Part shown: positions 1-7,980 of the stretch, in pieces
Position numbering within the stretch: position 1 is the stretch's first letter
Layout of the letters: the number at the start of each line of letters is the position of its first letter
Program-made: the position numbers and the translations under genes
The notes under the pieces: generated by a model
Seen by the model: the letters and a program-made list of their open reading frames with translations, nothing else
Database searches by the model: none
What the model was told of the DNA's origin: nothing
DNA from: an uncultured Pelagibacteraceae bacterium
Lineage (GTDB): Bacteria > Pseudomonadota > Alphaproteobacteria > Pelagibacterales > Pelagibacteraceae
Assembly (NCBI GenBank): GCA_902572775.1
Contig: CACGHF010000002.1
Location: 1 to 63,109, forward strand
Reading direction: 5' to 3'
Length of the DNA stretch: 63,109 nucleotides

Positions 1-1432
1 TAGCAGGTGAAATGTTATCTCCACCAGCACTTACTATGATATCTTTTTTTCTATCAGTAATTTTTAAATAACCATCATTTGGATCTATCTCTCCAATATC
101 TCCTGTATGTAACCATCCATTTATAATTACTTTTTCAGTTTCTTTTTTTTTGTTCCAATATCCTAGCATTACATTTTCGCCTTTAACTAAAATCTCTCCA
201 TCTTCAGCAATTTTAACTTCATTTCCTTTAAAAGGAGGTCCTACAGTTTCCACTTTAATTTTATGTATTGGATTGCAACTTACTACTGGTGATGTTTCTG
301 TTAAGCCATAACCCTGAAGAGTAGGCAACCCCACAGAATTCAAAAATTCTCCTATTTCTTTGTCTAGAGCCCCACCTCCTGAAACGAAAGCTTTTAAATT
401 TCCACCAAATTGTTTTTTTATTTTTTTTCTAACTAATTTATCAACTATAAAATTGATTAACTTTTCATAAAATGTCATGTTTTGATTTAATAGTTTTTTT
501 CTTCCCAAACGAAGAGTTGCTTCAACTAATTTTGCTTTAAAACCTGTCTGCTTTTTTAAATTCATGTTTATTTTGTTGTAAAGGTTTTGGTAGAACCTTG
601 GAACTGCTGTCATAATTGTAGGTTTTGCTTCAGATATATTTTCTAAAAGTTTTTCTATTTTTTCTGCATAGAATACTTTTGCTCCTACTGCTATCTGTGC
701 AAATTGAACACAATGCTCATAAGAATGTGAAAGAGGAAGCCAAGTTAAAAATACTGGTCTTGAGTTAAATAATGGTTTCATAATTTCGCATGCTCCTACG
801 AGATTATTTAAAATTCCACCATGACTTAAAATTACTCCTTTAGGATTACCTCCGGTTCCGGAAGTATAAATAATACATGCAGGAGAATTTCTTTTTAATT
901 TATTATTTTCAATTTTATCTTCTTCTAATAAATTATTTTTTATAATTAAATTAAAATCTAAATATTTTTCTTTGTTAATTATATTTAAGCTATTTGTTAC
1001 ATTGGTTTTTTCATCCAATGTAATAATTTTTTTGATAAAGTCTTTTTCATTAATTGAATTATTTAATTTTTTTAACATTTCATTATTTGAAACAACAACT
1101 AAGCTAGGCTCACAATCCTCTATCAAGAACTTATAATCATCTTCTGTGTAGGTTGTGTACGCAGGAACTGTAATTCCACCAGCTACCATAATTGCTAAAT
1201 CAGAAACAAACCATTCTGGTCTATTCTCTGAAACCAAAAGACATCTATCGCCTTCTTTTATATTTTCTTTAATAACTTTTGATAATTTTAAAATATTCTT
1301 TTCAGTTTGTTCCCATGTGTATGTTTTTTTATTGCTTGGGTTTAGCCATTCTAAAAAAATATCTTTTTTATTTTGTTTATTTGCTTGATTAACAAATAAT
1401 TCGATCAAATTATTTAAATTATTTAAATTCAT
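1..1432 (-). CDS. Long-chain acyl-CoA synthetase (AMP-forming), 3' end cut by window
   Basis: Adenylate-forming enzyme that activates fatty acids to acyl-CoA with ATP and CoA. The reverse strand reads open for 477 codons from an ATG at 1432-1430 to the window edge, so the last 100 or so residues are missing. The P-loop-like motif IIYTSGTGGNPKG lies near residue 190, the A5 motif QGYGLTETSP near 374, HTGD near 443, and the hinge DRKKDIIVSAGGDNISPA at the cut end. These are the ANL-superfamily core motifs in their usual order, and the spacing fits the FAA1-like long-chain group. The start lies just before the tRNA-Leu gene on the same strand. Chain-length preference cannot be read from the sequence. 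Confidence 0.9.
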   Translation of the reverse strand, partial: MNLNNLNNLIELFVNQANKQNKKDIFLEWLNPSNKKTYTWEQTEKNILKLSKVIKENIKEGDRCLLVSENRPEWFVSDLAIMVAGGITVPAYTTYTEDDYKFLIEDCEPSLVVVSNNEMLKKLNNSINEKDFIKKIITLDEKTNVTNSLNIINKEKYLDFNLIIKNNLLEEDKIENNKLKRNSPACIIYTSGTGGNPKGVILSHGGILNNLVGACEIMKPLFNSRPVFLTWLPLSHSYEHCVQFAQIAVGAKVFYAEKIEKLLENISEAKPTIMTAVPRFYQNLYNKINMNLKKQTGFKAKLVEATLRLGRKKLLNQNMTFYEKLINFIVDKLVRKKIKKQFGGNLKAFVSGGGALDKEIGEFLNSVGLPTLQGYGLTETSPVVSCNPIHKIKVETVGPPFKGNEVKIAEDGEILVKGENVMLGYWNKKKETEKVIINGWLHTGDIGEIDPNDGYLKITDRKKDIIVSAGGDNISPA

Positions 1433-1439
1433 AGTTACT

Positions 1440-1524
1440 TGGTGGGCGAAGAGAGAATCGAACTCTCACTTCTTGCGAAACACGATTTTGAGTCGTGCGC
1501 GTCTACCAGTTCCGCCATTCGCCC
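1440..1524 (-). tRNA. tRNA-Leu (anticodon CAA)
   Basis: On the reverse strand an 85-nt cloverleaf begins GGGCGAA and ends TTCGCCC-A-CCA, so the acceptor stem is 7 bp and the CCA end is encoded. The anticodon stem CACGA/TCGTG encloses loop CTCAAAA, giving anticodon CAA, which reads UUG. The D arm carries GGTAGACGC and the T arm GTTCGATTC. The length above 80 nt comes from a long variable arm, as expected for a class II leucine tRNA. It is the only tRNA I can see in the window. Confidence 0.96.
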
Positions 1525-1539
1525 TAGGTATTCAATTAA

Positions 1540-1568
1540 ATTATATTTAAATAGTATAAGAACTAAAT
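1540..1568 (-). promoter_or_regulatory. Possible promoter of tRNA-Leu
   Basis: A perfect TATAAT box on the reverse strand (1545-1540) lies 15 nt upstream of the mature tRNA 5' end. A poor -35-like TTAGTT sits around 1566-1561 with a short spacer. Position fits a short tRNA leader, but in DNA this AT-rich such boxes also arise by chance. Confidence 0.35.
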
Positions 1569-1586
1569 TTATATTAAAACCAAAAA

Positions 1587-2192
1587 ATGTTTCAAACACT
1601 TTACAAAAAATGTTTAGAATTAGCCGCACATAAAAGTTCAAATTTTTATTTAGGGCTTGTATCTTTTATAGAAAGTTCTTTTTTTCCTATACCTTCAGAT
1701 GCAATGATAATCCCAATGGTTATTGCTAAAAAAAAGGAATATTTGAAAATATTTTTAATAGCATCAATATTTTCAGTTCTTGGAGGAATCTTCGGATATT
1801 TAATTGGATATTTATTTTTTGATTTAGCAATATATGTAATCGAATTTTATGGTTATCAAGATAAAGTTGAAAATTTAAAATTAAGCATGTCTGAAGGTAG
1901 TGGATTCCTCGCATGGCTGAGTATTCTTTTTTTAGCTGGCTTTACTCCATTACCCTATAAAGCCTTTACGATTTCAAGTGGTTTAATTGCTTTTAATCTT
2001 CCTATTTTTATAATTGTTAGTTTAATTTCAAGAAGCCTGAGATTTTTTATAGTTGCCTATTTATCATATAGATTTGGTGAATTATTTACAGAGTACATGG
2101 AAAAACATGGATCAAAATGGTTCACCATAATTGGAATTATTATAGTTATAATATTTATTATTATTTATTTATTTTTTAAATTTAATGGTTGA
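1587..2192 (+). CDS. DedA/YqaA-family membrane protein
   Basis: Small DedA (SNARE-associated/VTT) integral membrane protein of 201 residues. This superfamily includes flippases that recycle undecaprenyl phosphate or scramble phospholipids, but the substrate here is unknown. Visible marks are ESSFFPIPSDAMIIP near residues 29-43, a membrane helix near 55-80, the re-entrant-like GFTPLPYKAFTISSG near 116-130, the Arg-containing SRSLRFFIVAYLSYRFG near 152-168, and a C-terminal helix of Ile/Phe. The F/G-x-x-P pairs are those of the YqaA branch. It overlaps dsbB by 8 bp, so the two are probably translated from one message. Confidence 0.85.
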   Translation: MFQTLYKKCLELAAHKSSNFYLGLVSFIESSFFPIPSDAMIIPMVIAKKKEYLKIFLIASIFSVLGGIFGYLIGYLFFDLAIYVIEFYGYQDKVENLKLSMSEGSGFLAWLSILFLAGFTPLPYKAFTISSGLIAFNLPIFIIVSLISRSLRFFIVAYLSYRFGELFTEYMEKHGSKWFTIIGIIIVIIFIIIYLFFKFNG

Positions 2193-2670
2193 GATTAACA
2201 AAACAATTACATTAAAATTAATTTTTTTTATTAGTATTATTGCTTTATCTTCAGCATTTTTTATTGAATATGTTTTAGGTCATCAACCCTGTAACTTGTG
2301 TATATTGGAAAGAATTCCATACCTCTTAGCATTAATAATTATTTTATTAAATTATAAATTTATTAATCTTGAAAAATATTTCATTCTTTTTCTTATTTTA
2401 ATTTTTTTAGCTGCTACTATTTTATCTTTATATCATTTAGGTATTGAGCAAGGTTTTATTGAAGAATCATTGGTTTGCGATTTAAAAAATGGCTCCAATT
2501 TACTATCAAAAGAAGACATATTAAGACAGTTGCAAGAAAAGAATGTGAGCTGCAAAGATGTTACATTTAAAATTTTAGGATTATCGCTTACAAGTTACAA
2601 TATTATAATATCAATTTTAATAGTATATTTTACAACAAGAACTTATTTAAGTTATGACAACAATAAATAA
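2185..2670 (+). CDS. dsbB: Disulfide bond formation protein DsbB
   Basis: Inner-membrane quinone reductase that reoxidises DsbA and feeds electrons to ubiquinone. The 161-residue protein has four hydrophobic helices. The first redox pair is Cys36-Asn-Leu-Cys39 in HQPCNLCILERIPY, and the second periplasmic pair is Cys98 and Cys123 in the loop between helices 3 and 4. All four catalytic cysteines are present and the length is normal for the alphaproteobacterial form. The start overlaps the DedA-like gene by 8 bp and the end overlaps the Coq7-like gene by 17 bp, giving a tightly coupled three-gene plus-strand run. No dsbA lies in the window. Confidence 0.9.
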   Translation: MVEINKTITLKLIFFISIIALSSAFFIEYVLGHQPCNLCILERIPYLLALIIILLNYKFINLEKYFILFLILIFLAATILSLYHLGIEQGFIEESLVCDLKNGSNLLSKEDILRQLQEKNVSCKDVTFKILGLSLTSYNIIISILIVYFTTRTYLSYDNNK

Positions 2671-3187
2671 AAAGAAAATAGAAGAATTTATTAGAGTTGA
2701 TCATGCTGGGGAGCGTGGTGCTGTTAAAATTTATGAAGGACAGTTACTTGCTCTAAACACATTAGTTAAAGATGAAGCTTTAAAAAAAACAATTGAAGAA
2801 ATGAAGGTCCATGAAAAAGAACATTCTAATTTTTTTGAAGAAGAAATTAAAAAAAGAAATATTAAACCGACAAAATTTTTACCCTTATGGGATTTATTGG
2901 GTGTAGGATTAGGTTTTGGTTCAACTTTACTTGGTAAGAAAGCAGCTATGCTTTGCACTGCTTCAGTTGAAGAAGTGATAGATGAGCATTATTTAAACCA
3001 AATAAAACAACTTGATAATAGTGAATCAAAACTTAAAAAAAAAATAATTAAATTTAGAGAAGATGAATTAAGTCATAAAGATATTGCCTATGAAAAGGGT
3101 GCTACAAAAGAAGGTCCATACTCTATATTAGATAAAATTATTAAAACTGGATCAAAAATTGCAATAAATATTTCTGAGAAAATTTAG
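2654..3187 (+). CDS. coq7: Demethoxyubiquinone hydroxylase, Coq7 type
   Basis: Di-iron monooxygenase that hydroxylates C6 of the quinone ring late in ubiquinone synthesis and replaces the flavin enzyme UbiF in many alphaproteobacteria. The 177-residue protein has the di-iron ligand sets of the family: DHAGERGAVKIYEGQL near residues 15-30, VHEKEH near 52-57, VEEVIDEHY near 105-113 and REDELSHKDIA near 134-144. It overlaps dsbB by 17 bp. Its stop is interlocked with that of the convergent HNH gene by 4 bp. ubiE and ubiB lie about 10 kb away in the same window. Confidence 0.92.
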   Translation: MTTINKKKIEEFIRVDHAGERGAVKIYEGQLLALNTLVKDEALKKTIEEMKVHEKEHSNFFEEEIKKRNIKPTKFLPLWDLLGVGLGFGSTLLGKKAAMLCTASVEEVIDEHYLNQIKQLDNSESKLKKKIIKFREDELSHKDIAYEKGATKEGPYSILDKIIKTGSKIAINISEKI

Positions 3188-3753
3188 GACTCTAACTCTA
3201 CATCCCAATATAAGTAATCCATCCAACTTTTATGTAAAAAATTTGGCGGAAAATTTTTACCATTTTTGTGTAGATCCTCTGTTGATGGTCGATAAGGGTA
3301 CTGATGCAACTTCATCCCTGAATTTTTTAATAGTTTTCCACCCTTTTTCACATTGCATGCAGAACAAGCTGTTACAACATTATCCCAATTAGTTTCGCCT
3401 CCTTTTGATCTAGGTAATAGGTGATCAAAAGTTAACTCTTCATTGCTTCCACAATATTGACAGGAAAATTTATCTCTTAAAAACACATTAAATCTAGTAA
3501 AACTTGGCTTGCTTTGAGGTACAATATAATCCTTTAATGCGATGACACTTGGTAATTTCATGTTAAATGATGGACTTCTTATAGTTCTATCGTAATTACT
3601 AACAATAACAACTCGATCAAGAAAAACTGATTTAACAGTATCCTGCCATGACCATAAAGACAAAGGGTAGTAACTCAAAGGTCTATAGTCTGCATTGAGT
3701 ACTAGCGCAGGACACTTTTCTAATGAAACATTTTGTTCAATAAAATTGTTCAT
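3184..3753 (-). CDS. HNH endonuclease family protein
   Basis: A 189-residue protein with a C-terminal HNH nuclease fold. The zinc-knuckle pairs CQYC (near residue 97) and CSAC (near 129) bracket the ββα-metal core FDHLLPRSKGGETNWDNVV, with the HNH His, Asn and downstream Asn in place. The N-terminal part (LVLNADYRPLSYYPLSLW) is typical of a widespread chromosomal HNH family in alphaproteobacteria. It is not obviously tied to restriction or phage functions here, since its neighbours are housekeeping genes. Its cellular role is unknown. An inverted repeat lies directly upstream of the start. Confidence 0.85.
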   Translation of the reverse strand: MNNFIEQNVSLEKCPALVLNADYRPLSYYPLSLWSWQDTVKSVFLDRVVIVSNYDRTIRSPSFNMKLPSVIALKDYIVPQSKPSFTRFNVFLRDKFSCQYCGSNEELTFDHLLPRSKGGETNWDNVVTACSACNVKKGGKLLKNSGMKLHQYPYRPSTEDLHKNGKNFPPNFLHKSWMDYLYWDVELES

Positions 3754-3775
3754 TAACTAATTTTAACTTAGTTAA
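3753..3775. repeat. Inverted repeat upstream of the HNH gene
   Basis: Perfect 8-bp arms TTAACTAA (3753-3760) and TTAGTTAA (3768-3775) are separated by 7 bp. They begin at the first base of the HNH start codon and fill half the gap to the esterase gene. It could be an operator or an mRNA leader hairpin, but the arms are AT-rich and may be chance. Confidence 0.35.
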
Positions 3776-3800
3776 ACAAATTTATCAATAATAAGAGATG

Positions 3801-4451
3801 TTAAATTTTTTTTAAGATAAAATTTAAAGCTGTACTTGATGCTTCAATAGGAATATGATGATCACAATTTTTTATTAATAATGTATCAACCTCAACGTTG
3901 TTTCTAATTAAAAAATCTTTTGCTTCTAGTAAATGTGTTGATGGGACAATTTGATCAGCTTCTCCATGTATAAGCAATGTTTCAGTATTATTTTTGATTC
4001 TTTTTTTTAAATCTTTTTGATTTATTATCTTTCCAGAAAAACCAACTATACATGAAAACTTTTCTTCGACTGTAAGACCAACATTTAAAGACATCATACA
4101 TCCCTGACTGAATCCAGATAAACAGATTCGATTATTTGACAACTTGAACTCTTGTTTTATTTCATTAATAAATTTTTTTAAAACCTCTTCAGCCTTAATT
4201 GATTGTTCTAATATGTAATCAGTGTCCTCTTTTGTTAAATCAAACCACTGATAACCAGAGGGATTTATAGCGCAGGGCTCATGACCATTTGGACAAACAA
4301 AGATTGTATTAGGCATATGTCTTTTCCAGTTTAAAGATAGCATGCTTATATCCTTTCCATCACCTCCATAACCATGAAGCAAAATAATAGCATTTTTAAT
4401 TTCAATACCGTCTTCTGGTTTAATAATTATTGAATCTAGGCAAAATGTCAT
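3801..4451 (-). CDS. Phospholipase/carboxylesterase, alpha/beta hydrolase
   Basis: A 216-residue serine hydrolase of the phospholipase/carboxylesterase (YpfH/acyl-protein thioesterase-like) family. It shows the oxyanion strand ILLHGYGGDGKD near residue 25, the nucleophile elbow GFSQGC near 114, the acidic residue after LLIHGEADQIVP near 163-170, and the catalytic His in CDHHIP near 198. No signal peptide is visible, so it is probably cytoplasmic. The natural ester substrate cannot be deduced. It is divergent from the HIG1-like gene, with a 49-bp AT-rich gap. Confidence 0.85.
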   Translation of the reverse strand: MTFCLDSIIIKPEDGIEIKNAIILLHGYGGDGKDISMLSLNWKRHMPNTIFVCPNGHEPCAINPSGYQWFDLTKEDTDYILEQSIKAEEVLKKFINEIKQEFKLSNNRICLSGFSQGCMMSLNVGLTVEEKFSCIVGFSGKIINQKDLKKRIKNNTETLLIHGEADQIVPSTHLLEAKDFLIRNNVEVDTLLIKNCDHHIPIEASSTALNFILKKI

Positions 4452-4500
4452 AGTTGATAAATTATGTTTTTTATTTCAAAAAACAATCTAAAATAAAAAT

Positions 4501-4704
4501 ATGATATCAGGAATATTTGTAAAAGTTTTATCAATAGCTCTTTTGATTGCTGTGGGAATAGTTTTAATTTTAGGCATAGGTACTCTTTTTAAAGGTGGAG
4601 AAACTAGTAAAAAATATTCAAACAAATTGATGCAATTAAGAGTTCTTCTACAATTTATTGCTATTCTTGCTTTGGTTGGCTTTGCTTACTTTTTTAAAAA
4701 TTAG
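4501..4704 (+). CDS. HIG1-domain twin-transmembrane protein
   Basis: A 67-residue membrane protein with two helices (about residues 7-29 and 47-65) joined by a short polar loop. The loop and start of helix 2 read SNKLMQLRVLLQ, the hallmark of the HIG_1_N family, whose mitochondrial members (Rcf1/HIGD) associate with cytochrome c oxidase and supercomplexes. A role in respiratory-complex assembly is inference from that family only. The stop overlaps the convergent TlpA-like gene by 4 bp. Confidence 0.8.
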   Translation: MISGIFVKVLSIALLIAVGIVLILGIGTLFKGGETSKKYSNKLMQLRVLLQFIAILALVGFAYFFKN

Positions 4705-5210
4705 TAATATTTTTTTATCCAATTAACGAAATTTGTATCTTCAAAATCAATTGAACCTATTATTCTAGCAAATTCTTGACCTTCTTTATTAATTAGAATT
4801 GTTGTAGGGATACCTCTTAAAGTAAATATTTTTGCTAATGTAGTAGGTGGATCAAAATAAGGTTTAAAATTTTTAATGTTAAGATCTATAAAAAATTTAT
4901 TAACTTTTTCTGAGGTTTCTTTGCCAATATTAATTGGAAAAATTTTAATTTTATCCAATTCTGGGTTAGCTTGGAGTTTATCTAAAGATGGCATTTCATC
5001 TTTACAAGGTTCGCACCAGGTCGCCCAAAAATTCAATATCAATAAGCTGCCAGTATATTCATTGATATTAATTTTTTGATCATTTTTGTCTAAAAAAATA
5101 ACATTATCATATGTTTTTGGTATTTTGTGTATTACAATATTTTTAATACTAGGTAGTTCTTCAGCTACAACATTTGTTATCAAAAAAATAAATATTATTA
5201 AAAATCTCAT
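4701..5210 (-). CDS. TlpA-like periplasmic thioredoxin
   Basis: A 169-residue thioredoxin-fold protein with an N-terminal signal sequence (hydrophobic residues 1-16, cleavage likely after VVA). The active site is FWATWCEPCKDEMPSL near residues 60-75, giving a WCEPC redox pair, and the cis-proline region GIPTTILINKEG lies near 134-145. TlpA/ResA-type proteins reduce cysteines during cytochrome c or CuA maturation; the partner here is unknown. It is divergent from argH with only 24 bp between the starts. TlpA-like genes next to argH are a recurrent alphaproteobacterial arrangement. Confidence 0.87.
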   Translation of the reverse strand: MRFLIIFIFLITNVVAEELPSIKNIVIHKIPKTYDNVIFLDKNDQKININEYTGSLLILNFWATWCEPCKDEMPSLDKLQANPELDKIKIFPINIGKETSEKVNKFFIDLNIKNFKPYFDPPTTLAKIFTLRGIPTTILINKEGQEFARIIGSIDFEDTNFVNWIKKYY

Positions 5211-5226
5211 GTTAAATAGGTATAAT
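5198..5226 (+). promoter_or_regulatory. Promoter of argH, likely leaderless
   Basis: TTAAAA (5198-5203), a 17-bp spacer and a perfect TATAAT (5221-5226) precede the argH ATG at 5235. A start site 7-9 nt after the -10 box would fall at or within two bases of the ATG. The -35 half lies inside the first codons of the divergent TlpA-like gene. Confidence 0.55.
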
Positions 5227-5234
5227 TAAATATC

Positions 5235-6626
5235 ATGGCAAAAAATAAAAACAACCAAGCAATCTGGAACTCACGGATAAAAAAAAATGCATCAAGTTTG
5301 TTTCAAAAAGTAGGTAATTCAATAAATATTGATAAAAGACTCTACAAAGAAGACATCCGGGGATCAATTGCTCATGTTGAAATGCTTTTTAAACAAAAAA
5401 TAATTTCATTTAAAATAAAAAATAAAATTATTTATGGACTAACAAAAATTGATAAGGAAATCGCAAAAAATAAATTTGAATTTAATAAAAAATATGAAGA
5501 TATTCATATGAATATTGAAAAAAGACTTTTTCAAATTATAGGTGAAGAAGCTGGCTATGTTCACACTGCAAGATCAAGAAATGATCAAGTGATTACTGAT
5601 TTTAAAATTTGGATGAAAAATTCGACCAACGAAATAAATAGTAATATTAATAAAGTTATTAAGAGCACAATCAAGTTAGCTGAAAAAAATGTTGAGACTA
5701 TCATGCCTGGATTTACACATCTTAAAAATGCCCAAGCTATCTCTTTTGCACATTATTTAATGTCTTATGTAGAAATGTTTAATAGAGACAAAAAGAGATT
5801 TTCTAATAATTTAAACAGTTTAAATGAAAATCCCTTAGGTGTTGCAGCTTTAGCAGGAACATCATTTAATATAGATAGAAATTATACAACCAAAAAACTT
5901 GGTTTTAAAATACCTACAAATAATTCTATTGATACAGTTTCAGATAGAGATTTTGTTTTAGATTTTTTATACGCTACATCAGTATGTGCTATGCATATTT
6001 CTAGAATTGCTGAAGAGTTAATTATTTGGAATTCTGATGGTTTTAACTTGATCAATTTATCTGATAAGGTTGTTACTGGATCATCAATAATGCCACAGAA
6101 AAAGAATCCTGATCTTTTAGAATATTTGCGTGGAAAATCAGGAAGCGCTTATGGAAATTTATTTTCGATGCTTACAATTTTAAAAGGTCTACCATTATCT
6201 TATTTTAAAGATTTACAAGATGACAAGGAAATAGTTTTTAAATCAAACGATAATCTTAATAATTGTTTGAAAATTTTTGATGAAATACTAAAAAATTGTA
6301 ATCCAAATAAAACTAGAATGTTAGAACTTGCTAATTCTGGATACATTACAGCAACTGATTTGGCTGACTATCTTGTAAAAAATCACTCAATGTCTTTTAG
6401 AAAAGCATATCAAAAAACTGCTGCTGTAGTTAATTTTGCTGAAAAAAGAAAAAAAAAGTTAAATGAATTAACTTTAGATGAGTTAAAAAAAATTGAACCT
6501 AAACTTAAAGAAGATGTATTGAAAGTATTTAACTTGAAAAATTCAATTAATTCGAAAAAATCTTATGGTGGAACTTCTTTTGATAATATTAAAAAAATGA
6601 TAATGAAATATAAAAAAGAAAAATGA
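5235..6626 (+). CDS. argH: Argininosuccinate lyase
   Basis: Cleaves argininosuccinate to arginine and fumarate, the last step of arginine synthesis. The 463-residue length is normal. The fumarase/aspartase superfamily signature GSSIMPQKKNPD lies near residues 278-289 with the catalytic Ser loop. HTARSRNDQV near residues 108-117 and the TxH-type region PGFTHLKNAQ near 160 are the other conserved blocks. It begins the run argH-lptM-like-lysA-plsC, with a 4-bp ATGA overlap into the small lipoprotein gene. A TATAAT box 8 nt upstream of the ATG suggests a leaderless transcript. Confidence 0.96.
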   Translation: MAKNKNNQAIWNSRIKKNASSLFQKVGNSINIDKRLYKEDIRGSIAHVEMLFKQKIISFKIKNKIIYGLTKIDKEIAKNKFEFNKKYEDIHMNIEKRLFQIIGEEAGYVHTARSRNDQVITDFKIWMKNSTNEINSNINKVIKSTIKLAEKNVETIMPGFTHLKNAQAISFAHYLMSYVEMFNRDKKRFSNNLNSLNENPLGVAALAGTSFNIDRNYTTKKLGFKIPTNNSIDTVSDRDFVLDFLYATSVCAMHISRIAEELIIWNSDGFNLINLSDKVVTGSSIMPQKKNPDLLEYLRGKSGSAYGNLFSMLTILKGLPLSYFKDLQDDKEIVFKSNDNLNNCLKIFDEILKNCNPNKTRMLELANSGYITATDLADYLVKNHSMSFRKAYQKTAAVVNFAEKRKKKLNELTLDELKKIEPKLKEDVLKVFNLKNSINSKKSYGGTSFDNIKKMIMKYKKEK

Positions 6627-6754
6627 TAAAAAAATTTACCATAATTATATTGTTATTTTGTGTAGTTATTTCTTGTGGAAAGAAAGGTGATCCTAAATAC
6701 GTAGATCCAGATAAAAAAGCAGAAATAAATGAAGTTTCAATTAACTTAACTTAA
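6623..6754 (+). CDS. lptM: Small LptM-like lipoprotein
   Basis: A 43-residue reading frame begins with ATG overlapping the argH stop (ATGA) and ends in TAA sharing one base with the lysA ATG. It has a Lys-rich N-terminus, a hydrophobic stretch (FTIIILLFCVVIS) and a lipobox cysteine at residue 18 followed by GKKGDPKYVDP. The C-G-x-K-G-x-x-x-x-x-P pattern is that of the LptM/YifL family, lipoproteins that help mature the LptD outer-membrane translocon. The position between argH and lysA is where the family sits in many proteobacteria, which strongly supports it as a real gene. The tail is short and polar. Confidence 0.85.
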   Translation: MIKKFTIIILLFCVVISCGKKGDPKYVDPDKKAEINEVSINLT

Positions 6755-7968
6755 TGAAATACATAAATAGAAGATTAACAATAGAAAAAATTAGTCTCCA
6801 AAAAATTGCAAATAAATTTGGAACTCCATTTTATTCTTATTCTTATTCTAAATTAAAAGAAAATATTAGTAATTTTAAAAAAAGCTTTAGATCATTTTCG
6901 CCACTTATCTGCTTTGCAGTTAAATCCAACACAAATGTTAATATAATTAGAGAAATTAAAAAATTTGGATTAGGTGCTGATGTTGTTTCAGTAGGAGAAC
7001 TGATGATGGCATTAAAAGCAGGGATTAATCCAAGCAAAATAGTATTTTCTGGTGTTGGTAAAACAACAGGTGAAATCAGCTTTGCTATTGATAAAAAAAT
7101 TTTGCTTATTAACGCAGAGTCTTTAAGTGAAATAAAAGAAATAAATCGAATAGCAAAATCAAAGAATAAAAGAATTAAAATTGGTGTAAGACTAAACCCT
7201 AATACAGATGCAAAAACATTAAGCCAAATATCAACTGGGAAAAAAGAAAATAAATTTGGTGTAAATAAAAATACTTTCTATGAAATTATAAATTATTGCA
7301 AGAATTCAAAAAATATTCATTTAAAATGTCTAAGCGTTCATATAGGCAGTCAAATTTTAGACCATAGACCTTATGAAAAAATGCTTAAAGCGGTCAGTCA
7401 AATTCTCAATAAAACAAATCATAAATTTGAATATATAGATTTAGGTGGAGGTATGGGCATTTCTTACACTGATAAAAATAAACAACTTAATTATAAAAAA
7501 TATAATACAGCTGTTCTTAAATTTTTAAGAAAGCATAAAGTAAAAATTATATTTGAGCCAGGTAGATCAATTATTGGCGATACCGGGACATTAGTGTCAA
7601 AGATAATCTATATAAAAGATAGCGGAAGTAAAAAATTTATAATTTTAGATGCTGCAATGAACGATTTAATGAGACCTGCCTTGTATGGTGCATTTCATAA
7701 AACCTTACCTGTTACAAAATCTAACAAAACATCTAAAAAACCATATGAATTTGTAGGTCCTATTTGTGAAAGTACAGATAAATTTGTTACATTAAAAAAA
7801 TTTCAATTGTTGAATGAAAAAGATTTAATAGCAATATGTGATGTGGGGGCTTATGGAATGTCACTTAGCTCAAATTATAATTTAAGACCTAAACCAATAG
7901 AATTATTAATAAAGGGATCAAAAATTAAAGTAATAAGAAAAAGACAAAAGCATAAAGATATAATTTAG
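6754..7968 (+). CDS. lysA: Diaminopimelate decarboxylase
   Basis: PLP enzyme that decarboxylates meso-diaminopimelate to lysine. The 404-residue fold-type III protein shows the PLP lysine in CFAVKSN near residue 54, the phosphate-binding LGGGMGISY near 230, EPGRSIIGD near 269 and the substrate cysteine motif GPICESTD near 331. The C-terminal Tyr region (GAYGMSLSSNYN) is intact. Translation is coupled to the upstream lipoprotein gene (TAATG). dapB for the same pathway is at 52.1 kb. Confidence 0.95.
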   Translation: MKYINRRLTIEKISLQKIANKFGTPFYSYSYSKLKENISNFKKSFRSFSPLICFAVKSNTNVNIIREIKKFGLGADVVSVGELMMALKAGINPSKIVFSGVGKTTGEISFAIDKKILLINAESLSEIKEINRIAKSKNKRIKIGVRLNPNTDAKTLSQISTGKKENKFGVNKNTFYEIINYCKNSKNIHLKCLSVHIGSQILDHRPYEKMLKAVSQILNKTNHKFEYIDLGGGMGISYTDKNKQLNYKKYNTAVLKFLRKHKVKIIFEPGRSIIGDTGTLVSKIIYIKDSGSKKFIILDAAMNDLMRPALYGAFHKTLPVTKSNKTSKKPYEFVGPICESTDKFVTLKKFQLLNEKDLIAICDVGAYGMSLSSNYNLRPKPIELLIKGSKIKVIRKRQKHKDII

Positions 7969-7980
7969 CTTTTGACAAAA

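Noticed and set aside
1155..1388. Open frame antisense to the acyl-CoA synthetase
   Set aside because: Lies wholly within a clear gene on the other strand and has no recognisable features.
1435..1641. Reading frame with MAELVDAHDSKSC on the minus strand and a frame on the plus strand
   Set aside because: Both are translations through the tRNA-Leu gene, a well-known spurious protein family.
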